Notes under the pieces: model-generated | Seen by the model: only the letters and a program-made list of their open reading frames with translations | Database searches by the model: none | Told to the model about the DNA's origin: nothing | Translations under genes and position numbers: made by a program | Source of the DNA: Herbaspirillum sp. LeCh32-8 | GTDB taxonomy: Bacteria > Pseudomonadota > Gammaproteobacteria > Burkholderiales > Burkholderiaceae_D | Direction: 5' to 3' | Length of the DNA stretch: 64,000 nucleotides | Assembly (NCBI RefSeq): GCF_017814915.1 | Contig: NZ_JAGIPZ010000010.1 | Location: forward strand, 62,001-126,000 | Shown here: positions 16,176 to 25,030 of the stretch, one piece after another | Numbering within the stretch: position 1 is the first letter of the stretch | Layout of the letters: every line of letters begins with the position of its first letter

Positions 16176-16877
16176 ATGAGCGCTAACGAGTTGCAACAGA
16201 CGATGGAAACCGAGGCCCCCAGCGGGCGCATGGCCGATGCCGCCTATGCCACGATCAGGCAGCGGATCCTGGACAACGTCTGGTCCGCCGGTTACCAGGC
16301 CACCGAAGCGATGGTGGCCACCGAGCTCGGCATGAGCCGCACGCCGGTGCGCGAAGCGTTGATGAAGCTGCAGCAGGAAGGCCTGATCAAGGTCACGCCG
16401 CGCCACGGCATGCGGGTGCTGCCGGTCTCGCCCGAGGACATGGAGCAGATCTACCAGATCCTGACCTCGCTCGAGGCCACGGCGGCCGAGCTGGTCGCCG
16501 CGCGCGGCCTGGACGATGCGCAGTTGAAGCCGCTCAGCGACGCCACCACGGCAATGGACGAGGCGCTCAAGGTCGACGACCTGGATGCCTGGGCCGCGGC
16601 CGATGAGCAGTTCCACGCTCACCTGCTGACGCTGTGCGGCAACGACATGCTGCGCAACGTGGTGCTGAACTTCTGGGATCGCGCCCACCGCGCCCGCATG
16701 GTCACGCTGCGCATCCGGCCCAAGCCGACCCATTCGACCCGCGAGCACATCGAGCTGGTCGCGGCCATCCGGTCGGGCGATGCAAACCTGGCTGGGAGCG
16801 TGCAACGCGCCCACCGCAAACGGGCAGGCACCGAACTGCTCAGTCTACTCAACCGGTTAGGGCTCAATCGGCTCTAG
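16176..16877 (+). CDS. GntR-family regulator, FadR subfamily (FCD domain)
   Basis: 233 aa. Winged helix-turn-helix at about 20-85 ('AYATIRQRILDNVWSAGYQA', 'ELGMSRTPVREALMKLQQEG'), then an all-helical FCD ligand domain ('MEQIYQILTSLEATAAELVA', 'ADEQFHAHLLTLCGND', 'THSTREHIELVAAIRSGDA') with the Asp/His metal ligands expected for organic-acid sensing. Sits between the divergent MFS transporter and the dehydrogenase 42 bases downstream; likely represses both until the substrate binds. Confidence 0.88.
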   Translation: MSANELQQTMETEAPSGRMADAAYATIRQRILDNVWSAGYQATEAMVATELGMSRTPVREALMKLQQEGLIKVTPRHGMRVLPVSPEDMEQIYQILTSLEATAAELVAARGLDDAQLKPLSDATTAMDEALKVDDLDAWAAADEQFHAHLLTLCGNDMLRNVVLNFWDRAHRARMVTLRIRPKPTHSTREHIELVAAIRSGDANLAGSVQRAHRKRAGTELLSLLNRLGLNRL

Positions 16878-16919
16878 CTTTTCGTATGAGAAATCATACG
16901 CACTCACTTAGGTATCAAC

Positions 16920-18032
16920 ATGTCCCAGACTACCCCGTCGATCTACGATATTGCAGTGCTGCCAGGCGATGGCATTGGCGTTGAAGTGATGCAGGCGTGC
17001 GTGGCGCTGCTTGAAGCAGCCCAGCAACTCGACAAAGGCCCGCAGCTCAAGCTCACCCGCTACGACGCCGGCGCCCAGCACTACGCCAAACACGGGGAAG
17101 CGCTGCCGGAACGCACGCTCGACGCTGCGCGCTCAGCGCACGCGGTGCTGTTCGGCGCGATGGGATGGCCTAATGTGCGTTATCCGGACGGCACCGAACC
17201 GATCCCGCAGCTCGACCTGCGCATGGCATTGGATCTCTACGCCGGCGTGCGCCCGATCCGCTGGTTCCCGGGCCTGCCCAAGGTGCTGACCGACGAGCGC
17301 GCCGAGAAGATCGACTTCGTGCTGGTGCGCGAACAGACCGAAGGCCTGTTCTATGCGCGCGGCAAGGGCTCGGTCAACGAGGCCGGCGAATCCTACGACA
17401 CCATGCAGATCACCCGCCGCGGCACCGACCGCGTGAGCCGCTTCGCCTTCAAGCTGGCCGAGCAGCGCAAGCGCCGCCGCGGCCAGGCCAATGTCACCTG
17501 CGTCGACAAGGCCAACGTATTCACCTCGATGGCCTTCTTCCGTGACGTGTTCAACGACGCCGCCAGGGATTTCTCCGGCATCACCTACGATCACGCCTAC
17601 GTCGACGCCATGGCCCTGACCATGATCAAGAAACCGTGGACGCTGGACGTGATGGTGACCGAGAACATGTTCGGCGACATCCTCTCTGACCTGGCCGCCG
17701 GCCTGATCGGCGGCATGGGCATGGCGCCCTCGGCCGACGTCGGCGACCACCACGGCCTGTTCCAGCCGGCGCACGGCACCGCGCCCGACATCGCTGGCCA
17801 GGGCAAAGCCAATCCCGGCGCGATGTTCCTGTCGGGCGCCATGATGCTGGACTGGCTGGCCGACCGCCACGACCAGCCCGAGCTGGAAAAGCGCGCGCGC
17901 ACGATCGAAGCTGCGCTGGAAGCGGTGCTGGGCAGCGGCAAGATCCGTCCGATGGAATACGGCGGCGACGCCGGCACCAAGGCCATGACCGACGCCGTCA
18001 TCGCCGCACTGCCGGAAGTCGCCGGCAAATAA
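16920..18032 (+). CDS. Tartrate/D-malate-type dehydrogenase (isopropylmalate dehydrogenase family)
   Basis: 370 aa beta-decarboxylating dehydrogenase. Seen: 'VLPGDGIGVEVMQACVALLE' at the N-terminus, substrate-binding 'RPIRWFPGLP', 'VLVREQTEGLFYARGKGSV', the Lys/Asp active-site region 'HAYVDAMALTMIKKPWTLDV', 'TENMFGDILSDLAAGLIGGM', and the dinucleotide site 'PAHGTAPDIAGQGKANP'. It oxidises a 2-hydroxyacid with a neighbouring carboxylate using NAD and divalent metal. Context (ACS transporter, GntR regulator, no other leu genes) favours tartrate or D-malate over isopropylmalate. Cytoplasmic; likely co-transcribed with the ABM gene 58 bases downstream. Confidence 0.8.
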   Translation: MSQTTPSIYDIAVLPGDGIGVEVMQACVALLEAAQQLDKGPQLKLTRYDAGAQHYAKHGEALPERTLDAARSAHAVLFGAMGWPNVRYPDGTEPIPQLDLRMALDLYAGVRPIRWFPGLPKVLTDERAEKIDFVLVREQTEGLFYARGKGSVNEAGESYDTMQITRRGTDRVSRFAFKLAEQRKRRRGQANVTCVDKANVFTSMAFFRDVFNDAARDFSGITYDHAYVDAMALTMIKKPWTLDVMVTENMFGDILSDLAAGLIGGMGMAPSADVGDHHGLFQPAHGTAPDIAGQGKANPGAMFLSGAMMLDWLADRHDQPELEKRARTIEAALEAVLGSGKIRPMEYGGDAGTKAMTDAVIAALPEVAGK

Positions 18033-18090
18033 GCCCGCGGCGCCGGCGACTGGCCGGCGCTGTTCCCCATTCAAGGAAAGCCATCCCGCC

Positions 18091-18378
18091 ATGCTCATCA
18101 TCGCCGTCACCTTCAAGGTCAAGCAAGACAACGCCGCCGCGTTCCGCGCGGCCATCCTGAAAAACGCCGCCACCTCACTGGCCGAGGAAGCCGGCTGTAA
18201 TCTCTTCGACGTCTGCGAGAACCAAGAAGGCGTCTTTTACCTCTACGAGCGCTACACCGACGACGAGGCCTTCAACATCCACCTGCGCTCCACGCACTTC
18301 GTGGAGTTCGACAAGCTGGTCGCTCCCTGGGTAGAAACCAAGAAGATAGAACGCTACTCGCTGATTTCACCGGTTTGA
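18091..18378 (+). CDS. ABM-domain monooxygenase-like protein (YgiN type)
   Basis: 95 aa, one antibiotic-biosynthesis-monooxygenase fold: 'MLIIAVTFKVKQDNAAAFRA', 'SLAEEAGCNLFDVCENQEG', 'FYLYERYTDDEAFNIHLRST'. Related proteins oxidise quinols or act as dimeric heme/aromatic-binding proteins. It is the last gene of the organic-acid cluster and is followed by a strong terminator. Its link to hydroxy-acid catabolism is by position only. Confidence 0.8.
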   Translation: MLIIAVTFKVKQDNAAAFRAAILKNAATSLAEEAGCNLFDVCENQEGVFYLYERYTDDEAFNIHLRSTHFVEFDKLVAPWVETKKIERYSLISPV

Positions 18379-18409
18379 TTCAATCTCCCAATTGAGCAAG
18401 CCTTGGTTT

Positions 18410-18438
18410 GGCCCGGTTGTTTCCAACCGGGCCTTTTT
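18410..18438 (+). terminator. Intrinsic terminator of the organic-acid operon
   Basis: GGCCCGGTTG-TTTC-CAACCGGGCC stem followed by TTTTTG, 31 bases after the ABM stop codon. Confidence 0.92.
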
Positions 18439-18552
18439 GTTTTGCGGGATGGCGGCAAGAAAACACCAGCCTCAGCGGCGGCGGTACGAAGCGCCGGGCA
18501 GTGCGATGCAGACGCGGCCTTTCACGCGCGTCCAACAGCCGATGCCGCTGAT

Positions 18553-18586
18553 GAAAAAATAGCCGCCGACCTGCGTCAGCGGCTAT
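18553..18586 (-). terminator. Intrinsic terminator of the chemoreceptor gene
   Basis: On the minus strand ATAGCCGC...GCGGCTAT forms the stem and is followed by six T. It lies 25 bases past the chemoreceptor stop codon. Confidence 0.85.
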
Positions 18587-18610
18587 CGGCGCGACGCAAT
18601 GCGGCCGGCG

Positions 18611-20359
18611 TCAGAAGGTCTCCCACTCGACGTCGGACGTCGCCTGTGCGCCGGCCGCGGGGAGCGCCCGCCGCGCGGCTGGCAAGGCTGCTTTCGGCAC
18701 GGTTGTCGATACTGTCGTCGATGCGGTCTTTGCCGCAGCCTTCAGGCGCACCGGATCAGCCCCGGACGCGGCGCTTGCCGACGCCAGGGTCGGCGCCTGC
18801 ACATGGGCGGCCGACAACTTGAAGACGCTCACCAGACCCGAGAGCTGTTGCGCCTGATCCTGCAGCGATTGCGCGGCGGCGGCGGCCTCTTCGACCAGCG
18901 CGGCGTTTTCCTGCGTGCTCTGGTCCATCTGCATGATCGCACGATTAATTTCCTCGATACCGGTGCTCTGCTCCTGGCTGGCGGCGGAAATCTCCGCGAC
19001 GATGTCGGTCACGCTGCGCACCGCATCCACCACTTCGCGCATCGTGGCGCCGGCGCGGTTCACCAGGGTGCCGCCGACCTCGACCTTGGCCACGGAGTCG
19101 TCGATGAGCTGCTTGATTTCCTTGGCGGCGGTGGCCGAGCGCTGGGCCAGCGAACGCACCTCGGACGCCACCACTGCGAAGCCGCGCCCTTGCTCGCCGG
19201 CACGCGCGGCCTCCACCGCGGCGTTCAGCGCCAGGATGTTGGTCTGGAACGCGATGCCGTCGATCACGCTGATGATGTCCACAATCTTGCGCGACGATTC
19301 ATTGATGGACGACATGGTGTCGACCACCTGGCTGACCACGTCGCCGCCCTCCACCGCAACGCGCGAGGCGGTTGCGGCCAGGGCATTGGCCTGGCGCGCG
19401 TTGTCGGAGTTCTGCTTGACGGTGCCGGTCATCTGCTCCATCGCGGAGGCGGTTTCCTCCAGCGAGCCGGCCTGTTCCTCCGTGCGCGAGGACAGGTCGA
19501 GATTGCCGTGCGTGATCTGGCCCGAGGCGGTGGCGATGGTGTCGGTGCCGGAGCGCACCTGCGCCACGATGCCGTGTAGCGCGTCGTTCATCAGCTTGAG
19601 GGCGTCCATCAGCTCGCCGGTTTCATCGCGGCTGTTGGCGCGGATGTCCGTGCGCAGGTCGCCGCCGGCCACGGCGCGCGCGGCCACCACCGCCTGACGC
19701 AGCGGGCGCGAGATGGAGCGGGCGACATAGGCGGCCAGGGCGATGCCGGCCAGCATGGCCAGCGCCAGGATCAGGATGATGCCCAGGCGCGCGTCGGCAA
19801 AGGTGTCGTCCGCCCCGCGATTGGCCCGCTCGGCGCCTTCTTCATTGATCTTGACCAGCTTTTCCAGATCGGCGGTCAGCTTGAAATAGTTGGCCTGGCC
19901 ATCTCCGCGAAAGACGCGCTTGGCCTCGTCCAGCGTATGCGCCTGCATGGCCTCGGCGATCATCTTGTGATGCTGCAGCAGCGTTTCCACGTTCTTCTTG
20001 AACGTCGGGTAGATCGCCTGCTCGGCCGGCAGGGCGATCTGCGTTTCGTAGGTGGCAAGCGTCTTGTTGAGCACCTTGATGGCGTCCTCGGTGCGCGCAT
20101 TCACCTTCTTGCCGGCTTCGTCGTCGCCGTCGGTCAGTTGCAGCTGCGCGTCGTTGCTGCGCATGCGGGTCAGCACCAGCTTGAGATCGGCCAGCGTGGC
20201 CAGGCGCGGTATCCAATTGCGCGACATGTCGCTGGAGGCGCCGTTGACCGCCTTGAGCTGCACAATGGCAAAGCCGCCCGACAGGGCCATCAATATCAAT
20301 ACGCATGCGAAGGAAATCGCCAGCTTCTTCGCAATCTTCATGTTGTTGAACCAACTCAT
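18611..20359 (-). CDS. Methyl-accepting chemotaxis protein
   Basis: 582 aa from ATG 20359 (a GGGGGG ribosome site lies 5 bases upstream; an adjacent ATG at 20362 is too close). First membrane helix about 8-30, a four-helix-bundle periplasmic domain, second helix about 190-212 ('LGIILILALAMLAGIALAAY'), HAMP, then the signalling domain with the conserved tip 'DGIAFQTNILALNAAVEAAR'. The C-terminus ends EWETF, a CheR/CheB-docking pentapeptide like NWETF, so it is a full-length self-adapting receptor. Ligand unknown. Own terminator downstream. Confidence 0.93.
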   Translation of the reverse strand: MSWFNNMKIAKKLAISFACVLILMALSGGFAIVQLKAVNGASSDMSRNWIPRLATLADLKLVLTRMRSNDAQLQLTDGDDEAGKKVNARTEDAIKVLNKTLATYETQIALPAEQAIYPTFKKNVETLLQHHKMIAEAMQAHTLDEAKRVFRGDGQANYFKLTADLEKLVKINEEGAERANRGADDTFADARLGIILILALAMLAGIALAAYVARSISRPLRQAVVAARAVAGGDLRTDIRANSRDETGELMDALKLMNDALHGIVAQVRSGTDTIATASGQITHGNLDLSSRTEEQAGSLEETASAMEQMTGTVKQNSDNARQANALAATASRVAVEGGDVVSQVVDTMSSINESSRKIVDIISVIDGIAFQTNILALNAAVEAARAGEQGRGFAVVASEVRSLAQRSATAAKEIKQLIDDSVAKVEVGGTLVNRAGATMREVVDAVRSVTDIVAEISAASQEQSTGIEEINRAIMQMDQSTQENAALVEEAAAAAQSLQDQAQQLSGLVSVFKLSAAHVQAPTLASASAASGADPVRLKAAAKTASTTVSTTVPKAALPAARRALPAAGAQATSDVEWETF

Positions 20360-20654
20360 CATTCCCCCCTTATGTATGTAATGCGACGGCGGGCATACCG
20401 CGCCGCCGCTAGGCATGTTGGCGCCAGCACGGATTATTGCATGCATTAACGTATTCATTAAAATTGAATTGGGGCAATAAATCGTTTGCCGTTCGGCTTG
20501 ACGCGGATACGCAACATCCTGGATGCAAGATGGGGAACAGATCGTCGACACGGCCTTGGCAGGCGCCCGATCCTGCCGACCGGCGGCCGGCGGCGTTGAA
20601 TTGCGGGCAATACCCGACCGGCCCTGATGCCCCGGAGGCGCTTGTTCCGACAAT

Positions 20655-20680
20655 AAAAAAACCCGCGCAGGCGGGCTTTT
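20655..20680. terminator. Intrinsic terminator after the response-regulator gene
   Basis: Minus strand: AGCCCGC-CTGC-GCGGGTTTTTTT, with an A-run on the other side, so it works in both directions. It lies about 110 bases beyond the response-regulator stop. The rest of the 20360-20788 gap is the chemoreceptor promoter region; no other structure is clear. Confidence 0.85.
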
Positions 20681-20788
20681 CACATTCCGGCGTCATCGCC
20701 GATACGACGGTGCGGCGGCGACATAGCGGTCATTCCAGGGGGGCTTGCAGCGGATATGTCGTCCGGCGGCATCACCTCGCTTGCGCAA

Positions 20789-21427
20789 TCAGCCGCCTCC
20801 CATCATCAGGTTCTCCAGGGCGAACTTGATCAATTCGGTACGCCCCTCGATGTTCAATTTGCGCTTGATGTTCAGGCAATGCGTCTCGACGGTGCGAACG
20901 CTCAGCGCCAGCGTATCGGCGATGCTCTTGTTCGACGCGCCCCTGGCGATCTGTTCCAGTACCTGGCGTTCGCGCGCGGTCAGCGACTCTTCCTTCACGC
21001 GCGGCTGCGCGATGATGGGCATCAGGGCGGCGCTGTAATAGATGCCGCCGTTGAGCACCGCCTCGATGGCGCGCACGATGTCGCTTCCCGGCGCATCCTT
21101 CAACACGTAGCCGCGGGCGCCGGCGCGCATCGACTGCAGGACGTACTCGGCCTTGTTGTGCATGCTCAGGACCAGTACCGCGATATGGGGAAAGTCGGCC
21201 TGGAATTTGCCGGTGAGCTCGATGCCGCTCACCCCGTTCAAGTTGATGTCCATCAGCACCAGATCGATCGGCTGGCGCGCGGCGTGCTGCAGGGCCTCGT
21301 CGGCATTGCCGGTCTCGGCGACGACGCACACTCCGGGCATGCTCTCCAGCCGTGCGCGCAAGCCATCCCTGATCATCGGGTGGTCGTCGACGATCATGAT
21401 GTTTTTGGTTGCCGTCCCTTCAAGCAT
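20789..21427 (-). CDS. NarL/FixJ-family response regulator
   Basis: 212 aa. Receiver domain at 8-125 with acidic pocket 'IVDDHP', phospho-acceptor Asp in 'LVLMDINLNGVSG', and Lys in 'GYVLKDAPG'; LuxR-type helix-turn-helix at 148-205 ('LTARERQVLEQIARGASNKS', 'LALSVRTVETHCLNIKRKL'). It overlaps the end of the sensor kinase gene by 8 bases, so the two form a translationally coupled two-component pair. The likely target is the divergent DUF3311/symporter operon. Confidence 0.92.
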   Translation of the reverse strand: MLEGTATKNIMIVDDHPMIRDGLRARLESMPGVCVVAETGNADEALQHAARQPIDLVLMDINLNGVSGIELTGKFQADFPHIAVLVLSMHNKAEYVLQSMRAGARGYVLKDAPGSDIVRAIEAVLNGGIYYSAALMPIIAQPRVKEESLTARERQVLEQIARGASNKSIADTLALSVRTVETHCLNIKRKLNIEGRTELIKFALENLMMGGG

Positions 21428-22790
21428 GCAAAGCCTCCTTTGTCGACAGCGAAACGCGCGCGGTCACCGTAGTGCCGTCCGGGCCGGATGATACGGAAAA
21501 ACTGCCACCGACGGCGCCCAGCCGTTCGGCCATGTTGCGCAAGCCGATACCCTGCTTGGGATGCTTGGCGATCTGCCCCGGATCGAAGCCGGCGCCGTTG
21601 TCACGAACCACCAGCACCAGCCAGCCATGCTCCTCGGCCAGTTCAAGCGACACCGCCGTGGCCTGCGCATGGCGCCAGGTATTGTTCAAGGCCTCCTGCG
21701 CCACCCGGAACATGACCGTATTGATCATCGCGGACGCCGGATTTTCCTGCGCCTTACAGCTGAAATCGACCTGCATTTTGCCATGCGCGCCCCATTCGTC
21801 GCACAGGAACTGCAGCGCGCTGCCCAGGCCCAGATCATCGAGGATGGCCGGCCGCAGATCATGCGAGATGTGGCGGATTTCGCCCAGCAGGCGGTTCATC
21901 TGCTGCACGGTGTGCTCGAACGCCCGGCGCGCGGCTTCGACCTGCTGCGGCGCTTCCAGCTTGATGATGGCGGCTTCGGACTGCAGCTTGATGGACACCA
22001 GGTGCTGGCTGATACCGTCATGCAGGTCGCGCGAGACGCGTGCACGCTCTTCTTCCTGCGACAGCACGACGCGCTGGGCCAGCTCCCTCAGCTTGACGTC
22101 GGCCACACGCTGCTCGCTGAGATTGAACAGCAGGCCGAGGCTGGCGACGGCCGCCACCGCCAGCAGCGCAATGATGGCGATCATGCGCATGGTGTCGCGA
22201 TTGTGTCCGGAGACCTGCTCGTCGATCTTGGCCAGGGCCGCGTCCACGTCGTCGAGATAGATGCCGGTGCCGATGATCCAGCCCCATTTGGGCAGTGCGA
22301 TCACGTAGGCCAGCTTGGGCGCCACCGTGCTGCTGGACGGCTTGCTCCACAGGTAGCGTTCGTAACCGCCGCCGTTGCGGGCGCGGTCGATCAACAGCCG
22401 GATGGTCTTGGTGCCGTCGACGTTTTCCCAGTTCCACATGTTTCTTCCGAGCAGCTCGGGCTGGCGCGGATGCACCAGCGTATTGCCGTCGAAGTCGTAG
22501 GCGAAGAAATAACCGTCGTCGCCGTAGTCCAGCTGCGCCAGTATCTTCAGCGCTTCGCGCTTGGCGGCCTCGGTGTCGGATCGTGCGTACAGATGCGAGA
22601 TGGAATGCTCGGCCAGGTCGACGTAGTGGCGCAGCTCCGCGTCCTTGCTGCTCTGGTAGGCCTCCTGGATCGAATGACGCTGCTGGTCGCCGAGTCGGAT
22701 GGTCTGATGCCAGACGACGACGGCAATCACCGCGAACGAGATCAGCAGCGGCGTGGCTGCGTAGAAAATGATCTTGTGCCTTAGTTTCAT
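21420..22790 (-). CDS. Cache-domain sensor histidine kinase (HisKA_3)
   Basis: 456 aa. Helix 1 about 8-28, single-Cache periplasmic domain with the hallmark 'DYGDDGYFFAYDFDGNTLVH', helix 2 about 205-228, then a HisKA_3 dimerisation domain with phospho-accepting His in 'SRDLHDGISQHL' and a HATPase domain ('FRVAQEALNNTWRHAQAT', 'VVRDNGAGFDP', 'GIGLRNMAERL'). The Cache type commonly senses small carboxylates. It sits divergently from a DUF3311-symporter pair, so it probably senses that transporter's substrate. Confidence 0.92.
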   Translation of the reverse strand: MKLRHKIIFYAATPLLISFAVIAVVVWHQTIRLGDQQRHSIQEAYQSSKDAELRHYVDLAEHSISHLYARSDTEAAKREALKILAQLDYGDDGYFFAYDFDGNTLVHPRQPELLGRNMWNWENVDGTKTIRLLIDRARNGGGYERYLWSKPSSSTVAPKLAYVIALPKWGWIIGTGIYLDDVDAALAKIDEQVSGHNRDTMRMIAIIALLAVAAVASLGLLFNLSEQRVADVKLRELAQRVVLSQEEERARVSRDLHDGISQHLVSIKLQSEAAIIKLEAPQQVEAARRAFEHTVQQMNRLLGEIRHISHDLRPAILDDLGLGSALQFLCDEWGAHGKMQVDFSCKAQENPASAMINTVMFRVAQEALNNTWRHAQATAVSLELAEEHGWLVLVVRDNGAGFDPGQIAKHPKQGIGLRNMAERLGAVGGSFSVSSGPDGTTVTARVSLSTKEALHA

Positions 22791-22900
22791 TCCAGCAATA
22801 TCTCCTCTGGCGGACAGGCCGCGCGCACTCCCTGATGCGCCGTCCCGTCAAGCATCCCGCTTGTTTGCCCGCGATTTTATGCCGGATCGCGCATGGCCAC

Positions 22901-22918
22901 CTACGTGTTCCTACGTAG
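22901..22918. promoter_or_regulatory. Inverted repeat, candidate response-regulator site
   Basis: CTACGT-GTTCCT-ACGTAG is a perfect 6-bp inverted repeat with a 6-base spacer in the 323-base divergent region between the sensor kinase and the DUF3311 gene. It is the only clear palindrome there and would suit a LuxR-type dimer. Its role is inferred. Confidence 0.5.
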
Positions 22919-23113
22919 AAGCGCTAAGTGATCCCCCGCTTGTCCGGCAGCGGGGAGTTGCGAATACTACGGCTCATAAAAAAATGCCCAAGAAACGATG
23001 CACGCCGCTGTCGCATGTATCCGGAGACATCCTCGCAACACCCCAGCCGCATGCCTTGTCGCGGATGTACTCCAGGCCACCTATCCATTTTCCATAACGA
23101 CATAGGAGATCTG

Positions 23114-23335
23114 ATGTCCACCGACATTTCATCCGGAAAAGAGGGGCGGAGCTATCTGAAAGCCCTGCTGCTGCTCCCCTTCCTCGCCTTGCTTTGGGTT
23201 CCGTTCTACAACGCCGAAACGCCTGAGCTGTTCGGTTTCCCCTTCTTCTACTGGTACCAGCTGCTGTGGGTGCCGCTGACGTCCCTGATTATCTGGATCG
23301 TCTACCGCGACGGCCTGAAGAAAGGAGTCGAATAA
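23114..23335 (+). CDS. DUF3311 small membrane protein, symporter partner
   Basis: 73 aa from ATG 23114 with AGGAG seven bases upstream. Two hydrophobic helices ('ALLLLPFLALLWVPFYN' and 'YWYQLLWVPLTSLIIWIVY') with the family pattern 'PFYN...PFFYWYQLLWVP'. Its stop codon overlaps the symporter start (TAATG), the standard arrangement for DUF3311 proteins, thought to be small subunits of sodium:solute symporters. Longer upstream readings of the frame lack a ribosome site. Confidence 0.88.
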   Translation: MSTDISSGKEGRSYLKALLLLPFLALLWVPFYNAETPELFGFPFFYWYQLLWVPLTSLIIWIVYRDGLKKGVE

Positions 23336-24831
23336 TGGAAACCAACAACATCCACTGGTCGGCCCTCTGGGTCTTCATCTTCTTCTTCGCGCTGGTCACC
23401 ATCATGGGCTTCTGGGCCTCCAAATGGATGGCCGGCCCCAAGAACAAGGGCGCCCACCTCGATGAATGGGGCCTGGGCGGCCGCAACTTCGGCACCTGGA
23501 TCACCTGGTTCCTGGTCGGCGGCGACTTCTACACCGCCTACACCGTGATCGCGGTGCCGGCGCTGGTGTATGCGGTCGGCGCCTACGGCTTCTTCGCGCT
23601 GCCCTACACCATCCTGGTCTACCCGATCGTGTTCGTGATCATGCCCAAGCTGTGGCACGCCGCCCACAAAGCCGGCCACGTGACTGCGGCCGACGTCGTC
23701 TGGGGCCGCTACAAGTCGCGTCCGCTGGAGTTCGCCATCGCGCTGACCGGCGTGGTGGCGACCATGCCCTACATCGCCCTGCAGCTGATCGGCATGGAAG
23801 TGGTGATCAAGGCGCTGGGACTGACCGGCGAGCTGCCGCTGCTGGCGGCCTTCGTGATCCTGGCCCTGTACACCTACTCGGCCGGCCTGCGCGCTCCGGC
23901 GCTGATCGCCTTCGTCAAGGACATCATGATCTACATCGTGGTGCTGGTGGCGGTGATCGTGGTGCCGGCCAAGCTGGGCGGCTACGGTGCGGTGTTCAGC
24001 TCGGCGCGCGAAGCCTTTGCCCTGAAGGGCGGCGCCACCGGCCTGACCTTGAAGCCGACGCAGTTCCTGCCCTTCGCCACCCTGGCGCTGGGCTCGGCGA
24101 TGGCGGCCTTCATGTATCCGCACACCCTGACCGGCATCTTCGCCGCCAAGGATGCGAACACGATCCGCAAGAACGCCGTGTTCCTGCCGGCCTACACCGT
24201 GCTGCTGGGCCTGATCGCGCTGCTGGGCTACATGGCCTACGCTGCGGGCATCAAGGTGCAGACCAACAACGACGTGGTGCCGGCGCTGTTCAACGGCCTG
24301 TTCCCGGGCTGGTTCGCAGGCTTCGCCTTCGCCGCGATCGCGATTGGCGCGCTGGTGCCGGCGGCGGTGATGTCGATCGGCGCCTCCAACCTGTTCACCC
24401 GCAACTTCTGGAAGCCTTACGTCAACCCCGGCATCAATGCCGAAGGTGAAGCCAAGGTCGCCAAGATCGTGTCGCTGGTGGTCAAGTTCGGCGCGCTGGT
24501 GTTCATCCTGTTCCTGCCGACCAAGTTCGCGCTGGACCTGCAGCTGCTGGGTGGCGTGTGGATCCTGCAGACCTTCCCGGCGCTGGTGTTTGGCCTCTTC
24601 GTCGGCTGGTTCGGCGCACGTGCGCTGCTGTGCGGCTGGGCGGTGGGCATCATCGGCGGCAGCTGGATGGCGTTTGCCGACGGCATCAAGCCGGTGCACA
24701 CCTTCGTGGTGGGCGGCGACTCCTACACCATGTACACCGGCCTGATCGCACTGGCCGCCAACATCGTGGTGGCGGTCATCGCCAACCTGGTGCTGGGCCG
24801 CGGTTCGCAGCCGGCGCTGAAGCAGTCGTAA
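23335..24831 (+). CDS. Sodium:solute symporter (MctP-like monocarboxylate transporter)
   Basis: 498 aa with about thirteen membrane helices. Family features include 'DEWGLGGRNFGTWITWFLVG' with 'GDFYTAYTVIAVPALVYAVG' after the first helix, and 'LGSAMAAFMYPHTLTGIFAA' mid-protein, the usual SSS sodium-site region. Nearest relatives in memory are MctP-type carriers of pyruvate, lactate, propionate or other short monocarboxylates. The gene overlaps DUF3311 by one base and is divergent from a Cache kinase/LuxR regulator, which probably induces it. Two terminators follow. Confidence 0.87.
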   Translation: METNNIHWSALWVFIFFFALVTIMGFWASKWMAGPKNKGAHLDEWGLGGRNFGTWITWFLVGGDFYTAYTVIAVPALVYAVGAYGFFALPYTILVYPIVFVIMPKLWHAAHKAGHVTAADVVWGRYKSRPLEFAIALTGVVATMPYIALQLIGMEVVIKALGLTGELPLLAAFVILALYTYSAGLRAPALIAFVKDIMIYIVVLVAVIVVPAKLGGYGAVFSSAREAFALKGGATGLTLKPTQFLPFATLALGSAMAAFMYPHTLTGIFAAKDANTIRKNAVFLPAYTVLLGLIALLGYMAYAAGIKVQTNNDVVPALFNGLFPGWFAGFAFAAIAIGALVPAAVMSIGASNLFTRNFWKPYVNPGINAEGEAKVAKIVSLVVKFGALVFILFLPTKFALDLQLLGGVWILQTFPALVFGLFVGWFGARALLCGWAVGIIGGSWMAFADGIKPVHTFVVGGDSYTMYTGLIALAANIVVAVIANLVLGRGSQPALKQS

Positions 24832-24847
24832 GTTTCAGCAGGCATGC

Positions 24848-24888
24848 AAAAAGCCGTGCCCGCCGGAAGGCCGAGCACGGCTTTTTTT
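24848..24888 (+). terminator. Intrinsic terminator of the symporter operon
   Basis: AAAAAGCCGTGC...GCACGGCTTTTTTT; long A/T-flanked stem, 17 bases after the symporter stop. Confidence 0.9.
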
Positions 24889-24904
24889 CAAGGCCGGCGC
24901 AATG

Positions 24905-24933
24905 AAAAAAGCGGCCCCTGAAGGGGCCGCTTT
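24905..24933. terminator. Second intrinsic terminator, bidirectional
   Basis: AAAAAAGCGGCCCC-TGAA-GGGGCCGCTTT. It backs up the previous terminator and, read leftwards with the A-run as T-run, ends transcription of the MTHFR-like gene at 25031. Confidence 0.88.
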
Positions 24934-25030
24934 CATTTGAGGCTATCGATGAAGATCCGCACTCGACTGCAAACCGCATGCCGTTACGCCGACATGTCAC
25001 TTCGGATCCGACCCTGCAGCCCAGAGACGA

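Noticed and set aside
23302-24699. 465-codon minus-strand frame opposite the symporter
   Set aside because: Low-complexity His/Gln/Arg-rich shadow of the sodium:solute symporter gene.
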